From Pseudomonadota bacterium (lineage in GTDB: Bacteria > Pseudomonadota > Gammaproteobacteria > Burkholderiales > Burkholderiaceae_B): DNA of 55,043 bases. Shown in pieces: positions 1 to 7,454 of this stretch. Position 1 is the first letter of the stretch; each line of letters opens with the position of its first letter. The stretch covers positions 1 through 55,043 of the forward strand of contig JAFACG010000014.1 in assembly GCA_023425645.1 (NCBI GenBank), in the 5' to 3' direction. A model generated the notes under the pieces. That model worked only from the letters and a program-made list of their open reading frames with translations. It did not search any database and was not told the origin of the DNA. The position numbers were made by a program, and so were the translations under genes.

Positions 1-73
1 CGCCACGGTGCTCCTGCACCAGACGCACCGCGCGTTCACGAACTTCCCGGGAAAACTTGTTCTGCTTGCTCCT
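1..73 (-). pseudogene. IS3-family transposase OrfA, N-terminal part (partial)
   Basis: The minus-strand frame reads SKQNKFSREVRERAVRLVQE, the typical start of an IS3-family OrfA helix-turn-helix protein. OrfA is normally joined to OrfB by a -1 frameshift to make the transposase. No ATG, GTG or TTG lies in frame between the upstream TGA (89-91) and this peptide. The codon just before Ser-Lys-Gln is AGG (71-73), where an ATG would be expected, so the copy may have lost its start codon. The C-terminal part and OrfB are outside the window. The family call is good; the broken-start interpretation is inference. Confidence 0.6.
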
Positions 74-126
74 AGTGGCTCCATTCTCTCAACGGTTGGA
101 GCCTCCGCAAAACCCGGGGCGATTCA
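1..126 (-). mobile_element. End of an IS3-family insertion sequence (partial)
   Basis: Read on the minus strand, the segment begins at 126 with TGAATCGCCCCGGGTTTTGC, which has the TG-start and GC-rich form of an IS3-family terminal inverted repeat. It then runs into an orfA reading frame that leaves the window at base 1. The other end of the IS is outside the window. The insertion sits inside the relaxase gene to its right. No target duplication can be checked because only one end is visible. Confidence 0.75.
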
Positions 127-127
127 G

Positions 128-1699
128 TCACACATTTCAAATCATCAAGTTGAACGTTGGCGATGCGGGCATTTCAAGCTTGAAGAACAAGTTATACGTG
201 CCGCCCAGCGCGGAGACATTGAGTTTGTTGAGCAAAATGCTGAGCGTGATCCCACGAAAAAAGAGGGCCCCGGTGCCCGCCGCAACTGGTCTAGGCAGTC
301 ACGCGACGAGCGTCGTCATAGCGCAAAAGCGCACAATGAAAACGCGCATGAAGGTGTAGAGAACATAACGAAAGCGTCAGTACAGCGCGCTTTAAGACTC
401 GCTGACGCCGCTCAGATCAATGATCCCGAGCTGCTGCGCCAATTCTTGCGTGACCAGGGCATCACAATGCGCTATGCCGGCACGCCGGGTCAAAAAGCTC
501 ATGGCGTCACATACCAATTAAATAACGGCCCCAGGCTCGCGGGCCGCAGCCTGGGCGCAAGTCTTGGAGATCTAAAGCGCCGCTACCACTGGACTGAGAC
601 TCCGGCATACCGGCGCAACCTACGTCTAAGCAGCGAACAGCAGCGTCAGTATCAAGATGCTCTGTCACGTTCAAAAATCACGCCCACAGATTTAGCTGAT
701 GCTGCGCCAGCAGCGGTACAGCGTCGAGCCAAAAAACTACGTGAGCAAGCCGCGAAAGCGGCCCCGCTGGCCGGTTCCGCGCCCGCCGAGGGCGTCGGTC
801 AACGTCCAAAGCGTCGCAGCAACGACCCGTCTTTTAATAAGCGTACAACCCAAGCGGCCCCGGGGGGCCAGTCAACCAGGGCGCGGGCTGCGCCCGAAAA
901 ACCACTTCATGAGGTGAAAAACATGGCAATCGATTCAAAAGCGTTACTTGCAAGTCTGTCTGCTCTGCCAGTTGATGAAACAACCGCTATAGCCGGTGCG
1001 GTTGGCTCCGCTGCCGTTGGCGCAGTGCGCGAAACCATGTCTGATTCAGTCAAACCACACACGCTTTCTGAACAGCAGAAACGCTTGCTGCTTGACGCAT
1101 TCGATCAGCGCGAAGCAGCAAAAACAGGCTTTTTTGAAGGCCCACTTTCTCTCGCTCATGAGCAGCTTGAACGCTTGAATCAACGGATTTCACAACATCA
1201 ACAGTCCGAACCTGAAGATGGTATTTACTTGAAGAAAAGGCTTTTTCGTACGCCAGTTCTCACCGAAACTGATGAGCATAAAAAATGGCGTGAGTCACTA
1301 GAAAAAGGACGCGAACATGCTCAGAAGCTTGAAAGCCAGATTAGCAAAATGCAGCAGTCTGCATTCAATGATCCCGATTTGCTCAAAGCACTGCCAAAAA
1401 TTACTCAAGCACACGATGAGCGACAGTCACAGCAACGCGCCGCAGCGCTAGAGACAGCAACGGAACGATATCAAAAAGCAGTCGAACAACTCGATAGCAC
1501 GCCCGCCGGGACTGCGCGAGAGCGCTTATTTAGAACGATTAAAATCGCAACAGACGAGCATCCTGAACTCGCAGATCAAGAGCGCGAACGACGCGCAAAT
1601 CGTGCAGCAGAAGAAGCTGCTAAACGCTCGCCCCAGCGTCATAATGATGACGAGTACGATGCTGTAGATCACAGACGCAATCGCAGTCTTGAACGGTAA
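128..1699 (+). pseudogene. Relaxase/mobilization protein (MobA-like), N-terminus removed by IS insertion
   Basis: About 520 codons remain open in this frame after the IS boundary at 126. The first part has a stretch like GPGARRNWSRQSRDERRH, and further on a QFLRDQGITMRYAGTPGQ...GVTYQLNNG block followed by GRSLGASLGDLKRR. This order is seen in the C-terminal half of MobA/TraI-type plasmid and island relaxases, after the catalytic domain. The tyrosine and three-histidine nicking motifs should lie further upstream and are absent, so this copy cannot nick DNA. The C-terminal half is charged, rich in Gln, Glu and Arg, and looks coiled-coil. The homology is recognised by pattern only; the exact relaxase family is uncertain. 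Confidence 0.6.
923..1699 (+). CDS. Possible separate product started inside the relaxase frame (258 aa)
   Basis: An ATG at 923, in the same frame as the relaxase remnant, is preceded by a good ribosome-binding site (GAGGTG at 911-916, six bases before the ATG). The predicted 258-residue product starts MAIDSKALLASLSALPVDET, has a small Ala/Gly-rich patch (AGAVGSAAVGAV), and is then largely charged and helical. Nested in-frame genes are known in some mobilization regions, such as mobA/repB of RSF1010, so a second product is reasonable. It would be the only part of this gene still properly expressible after loss of the 5' end. No function can be assigned. Confidence 0.35.
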   Translation: MAIDSKALLASLSALPVDETTAIAGAVGSAAVGAVRETMSDSVKPHTLSEQQKRLLLDAFDQREAAKTGFFEGPLSLAHEQLERLNQRISQHQQSEPEDGIYLKKRLFRTPVLTETDEHKKWRESLEKGREHAQKLESQISKMQQSAFNDPDLLKALPKITQAHDERQSQQRAAALETATERYQKAVEQLDSTPAGTARERLFRTIKIATDEHPELADQERERRANRAAEEAAKRSPQRHNDDEYDAVDHRRNRSLER

Positions 1700-1751
1700 A
1701 TTACAGTAAAACAAAATTAATGCCGGTATAAAGACCAAGGAGAGAAGATTC

Positions 1752-2919
1752 ATGACGAGCACTAGCTTTTTCTGCTTGTATTGCGAAGATGAAAAATCTG
1801 AAAATGAAAAAAGCCTTGAGCATGCAATTCCACAATTCATGGGTGGCGAGTTTGCCCCTCAACAATACATGCTTCAGAATGTCTGCAAGCAATGCAATAA
1901 CAGACTTGGTCTCTTCATTGATGCTGCCTACGCAAAATCATGGTTCGTGACAAATGGTCTTAGCATTGCCGCTCATAAGCTATACACGACTCTGACTGAC
2001 CCACCTTTTCCCTTGGTTTGCATAGGCCTAAGCAGGATCTCAGGGCTAATTATTGACGATGAGCAAGTTGCCGAACACTGGACCGGTCCATCTGGAGAAA
2101 CGATCATTTGGCTTCGTGCAAATGACGAACGCCTGCATGGCTATTCCGGTGGCAATCCAATCGACAAGAAAAAGAAGCCGTCGACTGCATATCTATGCCT
2201 TACCGGGCAAGACCCAGTTCGCTGGCAAATCGGCATCGCAAGTTTCCTTCAAATGTTCAAGCACAAAAAGGTCCGAAAAATCCTCTGCGCGAAGATTATC
2301 GGACAGATCGAAGAGCTTCCTGGTTTTGATGTTCGGACGATGGACGATGAGTCAAACGTTGAAACCATCATGGCTGCCTTAAATGCAAACGGCGTCGGTT
2401 GTCAAGCTAGTTTTAATCTACGCTTCGATCAACGCTTCCTCGCAAAAATGGCATTAGGGGTCGGATGCTCTCTTTTCGGCGAGCCATATCTGGATACCGA
2501 CATAGCGAAGGAAGCACGCAAGACCTGCTGGTCGAAGGATGGCAAGCCCGGCCAAACGCGGGGCAGCACGACATATAAAATGCTAGAAAATCCTCTTCTT
2601 CCCAAGCTCATCGGCTACCCTGGCGCTGTAGTGTTTGTCGTGATGATCACCGGCTCGTCCTATGTTTTGAGCGCCTCTATCGATCAGGCTATTCCCTTTG
2701 TAGTGGAACTAGCACCATCTACCTTGTCTAGCAATTTCATTAGCCGTGAGGATGGCTATACGCTGGTACTTGTTCCCGTCACTTGGCAAAGCCATCGAAA
2801 TGACGCTAACAGAACTGATAGCTCACTCCTCGGGCACCCAAAAGCGTCCAGAACTGGAAGCCATCGATGCTCGTTTTCAAAAATCAGAAGAATTTTGGAG
2901 CCAACTAGCTCCAATCTAA
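1752..2919 (+). pseudogene. HNH_5-type endonuclease with probable C-terminal frameshift
   Basis: The start has a strong Shine-Dalgarno (AAGGAGA at 1737-1743). The N-terminus carries an HNH_5 zinc-bound nuclease motif: C8-x2-C11, E23-H24, G31-G32, then C45-x2-C48-N-N and G53. Such proteins cut DNA, and on islands they often act as selfish or defence nucleases. The frame as read runs to 2966 with a low-complexity end rich in Ser, Thr and Arg. From about 2750 the +1 frame gives a much more natural end (LGKAIEMTLTELIAHSSG...FWSQLAPI, stop TAA 2917-2919). A one-base insertion somewhere at 2750-2785 is therefore likely, whether mutation or sequencing error. The nuclease motif is unaffected. Target and function are unknown. 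Confidence 0.6.
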
Positions 2920-2949
2920 TACATAAAGCTGAGAGTTTGACTCAAACAC

Positions 2950-2974
2950 AAAGGCCCACAAAATGAGGGCCTTT
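2950..2974. terminator. Bidirectional hairpin terminator
   Basis: AAAGGCCC (2950-2957) pairs with GGGCCTTT (2967-2974) around a nine-base loop, and T-rich stretches follow on both strands. It lies between the HNH gene (plus) and the small genes and integrase (minus), which converge here, so it can serve both. Confidence 0.65.
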
Positions 2975-3052
2975 GTTTATTCCGACGCAAATGAGCCCCG
3001 TTGGGCCTGCATTTGCGCCAGGTTCAATTTCCTGAATTTACAGGAATTGCTC

Positions 3053-3214
3053 TTAGGTAGCTAACAAGCCACATACTGACAAAGTTTCCAGACCCCACTC
3101 GCGGGCCTCGGAGTCATTGACGCTTGCACTTTCACACTGATCTAGAAACTCTCGTTCAGTCACGATATTTTGAACACCACTAACGAGTTCTTCTACTGCA
3201 AACCATTGTTTCAT
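3053..3214 (-). CDS. Small protein of unknown function (53 aa)
   Basis: This minus-strand frame starts at ATG 3214, seven bases after the TGA of the preceding 58-codon gene, with a GAGTG ribosome site overlapping that stop. The 53-residue product starts MKQWFAVEELVNG-like (MKQWFAVEELVSGVQN) and is acidic with two Cys. The tight spacing downstream of the integrase suggests one transcript from the integrase promoter through 3222-3398 and this gene, ending at the hairpin at 2950-2974. I do not recognise the family. Small genes in this position are often excisionase-like or regulatory, but no HTH is visible. Confidence 0.5.
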   Translation of the reverse strand: MKQWFAVEELVSGVQNIVTEREFLDQCESASVNDSEAREWGLETLSVCGLLAT

Positions 3215-3221
3215 AACGCAC

Positions 3222-3398
3222 TCACTCTAAAAAATCAGGGCGCACAGCCCGTATCAAATTTCTAACCCGGATCAACAGAAAAGCCGCAGCTTCGTTCTGA
3301 CTGTCTGTCTCCGAAACAAACAATTCAATCAGCACATTCAGAATCGCTTCAATTTCTTGATGTGCGCTCTCGATTGCGTCCCGTTGTTCCATACACAT
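3222..3398 (-). CDS. Small protein of unknown function (58 aa)
   Basis: It starts eight bases after the integrase stop codon. The choice of ATG is 3398 (MCMEQRD...) or 3392 (MEQRDAIESA). The product is a single amphipathic, largely helical chain (EIEAILNVLIELFVSETDSQ...AAAFLLIRVRNLIRA). It shares a probable transcript with the broken integrase upstream and the 53-aa gene downstream. The hydrophobic helices alternate with charged residues, which fits a small dimeric or partner-binding protein rather than a membrane protein. No family is recognised. Confidence 0.5.
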   Translation of the reverse strand: MCMEQRDAIESAHQEIEAILNVLIELFVSETDSQNEAAAFLLIRVRNLIRAVRPDFLE

Positions 3399-3405
3399 AA
3401 AAAAA

Positions 3406-4743
3406 TCAGGCCGCCCGCGAGATCGGCAGCACATCGGCAAACGGCGCATCCCGCAACTGATCTAAATAGTCCGCCCACTTTTGGATCAACACGCGGCGTT
3501 CATCAAGCAGCATTGCTCTGTTATAGACTTCGCCGAGACTGCTTGCAGCTCCTTCAATTTTTGGCAGATGGCCGAGATGGCGGTCAGCAGCAGCCGCAAC
3601 TTCTGAGCCGAATTTCTCTTGTGCGAGTGTCAAAAACGTAGTGCGAAAGCCGTGTGGCGTCACATCACGCTGAGTGTCGTAGCCGAGCGCCCGCAAAGCC
3701 GCGCCCAGCGTGTTATCGCTGATATGACGACCGGCTCGATGGCTTGCAAAAACGTATTGATTCTGGCCCGTCCAGCGCTGCAAATCCCGCAAAATTTCAA
3801 CAGCTTGCGTCGGCAGCGGAACAAGAAAATCAGGACGCCTCGACTTGTCGCCAGCTCGCATTTTCATAATCTCAGCAGGAACGGCCCACAGACGATTATC
3901 GAGATCCAGTTGCGACCATTCCATTTTTGCGATCTGTCCGGGCCTCTGGGCAAGCAAAGGCAACAGATTCAAAGCAGCACGCACAACAACGCCCCGGCCC
4001 TCATAGCCGCGCATTGCGCGTAGCAGTTCGCCCAGGCGGGTCGGGTCAGTGATAGCCGGAAAGTTCTCTACCGTTGGCTGATGCAAACGGCCCAAATTTC
4101 GAGCAGTTCGCACAAAATCAGGAACGTCTGGAACGCCAAGATCACGGGCGTACTCGAAAACATCACGAATCACGCCACGAACTCTTAGCGCTGTCTCTCA
4201 TTTCCCGGCAAGCTGTACAGCACGCAGCAAACCGGCAACTTGACGCTCCGTAATGTCTGCAATCGGAATGTCACGCAGCTCCGGCAACGTCCAATTTTCG
4301 AGCAACCCCCACTGCCGAGTTTTGTGTCCAGCTACCCACCCGCGAGCAACCGCAGTTTCACTATGCCAGCGCTTCGCAAGACGTCCAAACGTATCCAGCT
4401 CACGTGTACGTGCAGCTTCTTGCGCTGCTTTTTCAGCACGTTCAACGTCACGCGGGTCGTGACCACGGGCGACTAACTCCCACAAACTTTCAACGCGCTC
4501 ACGCGCAGCACCAAGTGAGACTTGCGGATATAGCCCAAGGCCAAGGCGTGCGTTTTTTCCGGTCTTAGGCGAGCGATACAAATAAGACCATGACTTTGCG
4601 CCGGTCGGTTTGACGATCAAGTACAGACCGCCGCCATCCGACAACGCATACTCAACAAAGTCAGCATCATGACGCGGATCGATTGCACGCAAACGCGGTT
4701 TTGCTACGCGAATCTGTCTGTCGTTCAACTTCTTCACTGCCAT
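3406..4743 (-). pseudogene. int: P4-type tyrosine integrase interrupted by one in-frame TGA
   Basis: The gene reads MAVKKLNDRQIR...GGGLYLIVKPTGAKSWSYLY...YPQVSLGAARE, the DUF4102 arm-binding start of P4-like integrases. After an SAM-like core-binding part comes a complete catalytic domain: R in LLAQRPGQIAK, HGFR in TPHGFRTTF, H in DRHLGHLPK, and the nucleophile Y in LGEVYNRAM. The two halves are in the same frame and are separated only by a TGA at 4198-4200 (codon 182), so one substitution (for example CGA to TGA) broke it. The usual length (about 400-450 aa) is kept. It faces the tRNA-Val gene, its likely attachment site. The upstream start TTG 4770 is less likely than ATG 4743. Confidence 0.85.
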
Positions 4744-4809
4744 TTCACTTTTTCCATGAAGATCCAACACGGGACCATCATGAGTGAAAATTAGAGTGAA
4801 GAAAACAGC

Positions 4810-4865
4810 CGGACAGCGGCGGACAAGGACGGACTTTGACGGACAAAACCGAACCTGAACGGACA
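4810..4865. repeat. Six CGGACA-like boxes at exact 10-bp spacing
   Basis: Boxes start at 4810, 4820, 4830, 4840, 4850 and 4860: CGGACA, CGGACA, CGGACT, CGGACA, CGAACC, CGGACA. The 10-bp period places all of them on one face of the helix. They lie between the integrase start (4743) and the tRNA attachment site (4947), where arm-type integrase sites, excisionase sites or an autoregulatory operator would be expected. The periodicity is seen directly; the role is inference. Confidence 0.7.
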
Positions 4866-4946
4866 GCTAGAACGCTCTAAATAATTGATTTTTTGGGGAT
4901 TTTGGCTGTTGGTTCGGCGCGTGGCGAACAACATCGGAGAAGGGAA

Positions 4947-5023
4947 TGGTAGGCAGTACTGGATTCGAACCAGCGACCTCTACGATGTCAACGTAGCGCT
5001 CTAACCAACTGAGCTAACCGCCT
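4947..5023 (-). tRNA. tRNA-Val (anticodon GAC), CCA encoded
   Basis: The 77-nt cloverleaf folds cleanly: acceptor AGGCGGT/ACTGCCT with one G-T pair, D stem GCTC/GAGC, anticodon stem CTACG/CGTAG with loop TTGACAT (anticodon GAC, reading Val codons), T stem GCTGG/CCAGT with loop TTCGAAT, discriminator A and genomic CCA. Its 3' end points to the integrase side, so it is the likely attB of the element. The gene has been left intact by the insertion. Confidence 0.95.
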
Positions 5024-5039
5024 GCGGTGAAGAAATGAA

Positions 5040-5069
5040 ATAATAGCCCTTCCCTGAAGTTGCTGTCAA
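5040..5069 (-). promoter_or_regulatory. Sigma-70 promoter of the tRNA-Val gene
   Basis: On the minus strand TTGACA (5069-5064) and TATTAT (5045-5040) are separated by 18 bases, with transcription expected to start around 5033, just before the mature tRNA 5' end at 5023. The -35 is a perfect consensus. Confidence 0.75.
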
Positions 5070-5403
5070 CACCTTTCTGCGTTTTTCTTCAAAAAAAGTG
5101 AACTTTTTTCTGCCGGCGGTTCGAGCAGGCGCCGGGAAAGACTTGGGAAATCCCCTAGCTCATTGTTAACAAAGGAATATTGAGCAGTTCCGCTTGGACT
5201 CTGCTCAGGCGGTGGTTTTTCATGGATCCCGGCCAAAGATACATAAAGACACACTCTACCTGTCTCCGCGCCGCACCATAACGCCGACGGGACCGCAGAT
5301 TTTTCTATCCAGGATCACGGCGCAAAAATAAAATATCTGCTTTACGCTCTGGATGCGTATCGGGCCTGACCGGGTGCGCGTCTGTACCGGGACACCCTCG
5401 ATC
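5070..5403. other. Intergenic stretch, no gene seen
   Basis: About 330 bases between the tRNA promoter and the YkgJ-type gene. The only structure noted is a short A/T hairpin at about 5085-5110 (AAAAAAGT/ACTTTTTT). Short frames here lack ribosome sites and look random. The promoter of the next gene probably lies here, but no clear -35/-10 pair was found. Confidence 0.4.
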
Positions 5404-5898
5404 ATGACTTCCTCTCATCTGCCCCCTCTCCCGACCGATTTGCGTGATCTGCCCGGCGTGCAGGAAAGCCCTTTGGACGCCGTCCGCTACGACCCGCCCA
5501 ATGACGAGGTCTTTGACGAAAATCCCTGCCTGAGCTGCGGCGTATGCTGTTCGCATTTCCGCGTATCCTTCTACAGCGGCGAGCTGGCCGGCGAGACAGG
5601 AGGTACGGTGCCGGTGGAACTGACCACGAAAATCGGCCCCTTGCGCGCCTGTATGAAAGGCACCGAACAAGGCGGCGGGCGCTGCATCGCCCTGCGAGGC
5701 ACGCTGGGCCAGCCCGGCATCCATTGCGCCATCTACCCTGACCGCCCCAACCCCTGCCGCGACTATCAAATCTGGGAAGCCGACGGCAGCCCCAACCCGG
5801 ACTGCCAGCGCCTGCGCGCCAAGCACGGATTGCCGCCCCTGCCCCATCATCCCGACCCTCAGGCCCCCGCCGCTCCGGAACATGACAAGGCGGCCTGA
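5404..5898 (+). CDS. YkgJ-family cysteine cluster protein
   Basis: The 164-residue protein has the CxxCGxCC core of the YkgJ/CxxCxxCC family (C42, C45, C48, C49) and further Cys in RACM, GGRC, IHC and NPCRDYQIWE. Members are thought to bind zinc or an Fe-S centre; the reaction is unknown. The start ATG 5404 (MTSSHLPPLP) is chosen because upstream residues in this frame are unlike the family. It stands alone, with its own terminator downstream. Proline-rich ends are usual for this family in Burkholderiales. Confidence 0.8.
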   Translation: MTSSHLPPLPTDLRDLPGVQESPLDAVRYDPPNDEVFDENPCLSCGVCCSHFRVSFYSGELAGETGGTVPVELTTKIGPLRACMKGTEQGGGRCIALRGTLGQPGIHCAIYPDRPNPCRDYQIWEADGSPNPDCQRLRAKHGLPPLPHHPDPQAPAAPEHDKAA

Positions 5899-5921
5899 TC
5901 GATGCGACAAGTTCCTGCAAC

Positions 5922-5950
5922 GCCGGCTCGCCAATGAGCCGGCTTTTTTT
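5922..5950 (+). terminator. Rho-independent terminator
   Basis: GCCGGCTC (5922-5929) pairs with GAGCCGGC (5936-5943) over a six-base loop, followed by seven T residues. It ends the transcript of the YkgJ-type gene. Confidence 0.9.
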
Positions 5951-6089
5951 CGCGCTTCTCCAGGACAAAACGCAGTCCGCAAAAAGCCACCGCACCCCAG
6001 GGGCAAGGGCCGGGCAGCCCATGAAACACGCTACCATGGTCCTTTTTGTTGTAGGGCCGCCCGGCCCTGCGTTTTCGGGAGTGGATGCA

Positions 6090-7136
6090 ATGAAATACCG
6101 CAAGCTGGGCAATACCGACCTGGACGTCAGCCTGATAGGCCTGGGCACCATGACCTATGGCGAGCAGAACAGCGAGGCCGACGCGCACGCGCAGCTGGAC
6201 CTGGCCCTGGAACTGGGCGTGAATTTGGTGGACACCGCGGAGATGTATCCCGTGCCGCCATCGGCCGCCACGCAAGGACTGACCGAGCAATACATCGGCA
6301 CCTGGCTGGCCAGGAGCGGGCGCCGCCAGGACATCGTGCTGGCCAGCAAGGTTGCCGGCCCCCAGCGCGACCCCAAGCGTCCCGGCCATATCCGCAACGG
6401 CGCCACCAGTCTGGACCGCAAGAACCTGGAGCAAGCCCTGCACGACAGTCTGCGCCGCCTGCAGACGGATTACCTGGACCTGTACCAGTTGCACTGGCCG
6501 GACCGCAGCACCGTCACCTTCGGCCAGCGCAGCTACCCCTGGAAAGACGAAGACACCGTGCCCATCGAAGAGACTCTGGAGGTGCTGCAGGACTTCGTGC
6601 GCCAGGGCAAGGTGCGGCACATCGGCGTATCCAATGAAACGCCCTGGGGCGTGGCGCGTTTCCTGGAACTGGCCCGCCACCGCTCGCTGCCGCTGATCGC
6701 CACCATACAGAACCCCTACAATCTGCTCAATCGAGTGTTCGAGGAGGGCCTGTCGGAGTTCTGTCATTACGATGGCCTGGGCCTGCTGGCCTACTCGCCC
6801 CTGGCCATGGGCGTGCTGACAGGCAAGTACGACCACGGCGCGCGTCCCGAAAAGGGCCGCCTGACCCTGTACGAGCGCTTCAAGCGCTACGACGGCCCCA
6901 ACGCCCGCGAAGCCGCGCTGGCCTACAACGAGCTGGCGCGCCGGCACGGCCTGACGCCCACGCAGCTGGCCCTGGCCTGGGTGAACCAGCAGGCTTTCAC
7001 CAGCAGCAATCTGATCGGCGCCACAACACTGGAGCAATTGCGCGAGAACATCGCCAGCGTGGACGTGACGCTGGACCACGAGCTGATCGCGGCCGTCAAC
7101 GACATCCATGGCCGCTACCCGAATCCAGCTCCCTGA
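6090..7136 (+). CDS. Aldo/keto reductase, Tas-like
   Basis: The 348-residue protein starts MKYRKLGNTDLDVSLIGLGT, the standard beginning of NADPH-dependent aldo/keto reductases. It keeps the catalytic set: D in DTAEMY with Tyr, K in LASKV, and the H in LYQLHWPD. The length and the GQRSYPWKDEDTVPIEETLE insert match the Tas/YghZ-type branch, which reduces small aldehydes and ketones in the cytoplasm. The C-terminal NADP-binding part (LIGATTLEQLREN) is present. The frame is open upstream to 5934, but the ATG at 6090 fits the family. No operon partner is evident. The substrate is unknown. Confidence 0.88.
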   Translation: MKYRKLGNTDLDVSLIGLGTMTYGEQNSEADAHAQLDLALELGVNLVDTAEMYPVPPSAATQGLTEQYIGTWLARSGRRQDIVLASKVAGPQRDPKRPGHIRNGATSLDRKNLEQALHDSLRRLQTDYLDLYQLHWPDRSTVTFGQRSYPWKDEDTVPIEETLEVLQDFVRQGKVRHIGVSNETPWGVARFLELARHRSLPLIATIQNPYNLLNRVFEEGLSEFCHYDGLGLLAYSPLAMGVLTGKYDHGARPEKGRLTLYERFKRYDGPNAREAALAYNELARRHGLTPTQLALAWVNQQAFTSSNLIGATTLEQLRENIASVDVTLDHELIAAVNDIHGRYPNPAP

Positions 7137-7344
7137 GCACGCTTCCTCGTGCAAGCCTTGCCGTCCTCGGCCAGGCCTGCGTCCGCAATGTCGATGCCGC
7201 TAGGCGCCCCTGCTTCAGGGTGAAGAAACTCCGGCCATAAGGCCGGGGCACCGTGCCGCTTTCAGCCGCTGCGCTTATGCCCCGCACCGGCGGACTCATT
7301 GCCACAATGTATGAAACACCGCTTGCGCCGGCTGTTTTTCCCAT
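7137..7344. other. Intergenic stretch upstream of nadA, no gene seen
   Basis: The segment holds only short random frames. A GC-rich imperfect hairpin (CCGGCCATAAGGCCGG around 7230-7246) may end the aldo/keto reductase transcript, although no T-run follows. Confidence 0.35.
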
Positions 7345-7365
7345 TTATGCTCAAAAAAAGCATAA
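7345..7365. promoter_or_regulatory. Palindrome 1 upstream of nadA (candidate NadQ-type operator)
   Basis: TTATGCT (7345-7351) and AGCATAA (7359-7365) form a 7-bp inverted repeat with a seven-base spacer. It shares the ATGCTCAA half with the second site at 7427-7443. NAD biosynthesis genes are repressed by NadQ in many proteobacteria, and a repressor of that kind is the obvious candidate. The assignment is inference. Confidence 0.5.
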
Positions 7366-7426
7366 TAGAATTCGGGAAACAGGCACTCTGAAGCGATCTG
7401 GTCCGCCGGTTTTTTTTCATTTAATT

Positions 7427-7443
7427 ATGCTCAATTTGAGCAT
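7427..7443. promoter_or_regulatory. Palindrome 2 upstream of nadA (candidate NadQ-type operator)
   Basis: ATGCTCAATTTGAGCAT is a perfect 17-bp palindrome ending 11 bases before the nadA ATG. Two similar sites 82 bases apart in one promoter suggest cooperative or looping repression. The 82-bp distance is about eight helical turns. Confidence 0.6.
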
Positions 7444-7454
7444 CAAGGAAGATC

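Noticed and set aside
3357..4023. Plus-strand frames of 94 and 134 codons across the integrase
   Set aside because: They are antisense to the integrase, which has a complete set of family motifs in its own frame.
4198..4200. TGA in the integrase as selenocysteine or programmed read-through
   Set aside because: No SECIS-like hairpin could be recognised after it, and no integrase of this family uses such recoding. A nonsense mutation is simpler.
4810..4865. CRISPR array
   Set aside because: The units are six bases with four-base gaps, far too short for repeats and spacers, and no cas gene is present.
5859..7154. A 431-codon frame antisense to the aldo/keto reductase
   Set aside because: It exists only because the third codon positions of the real gene are G or C. 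No ribosome site or family match.
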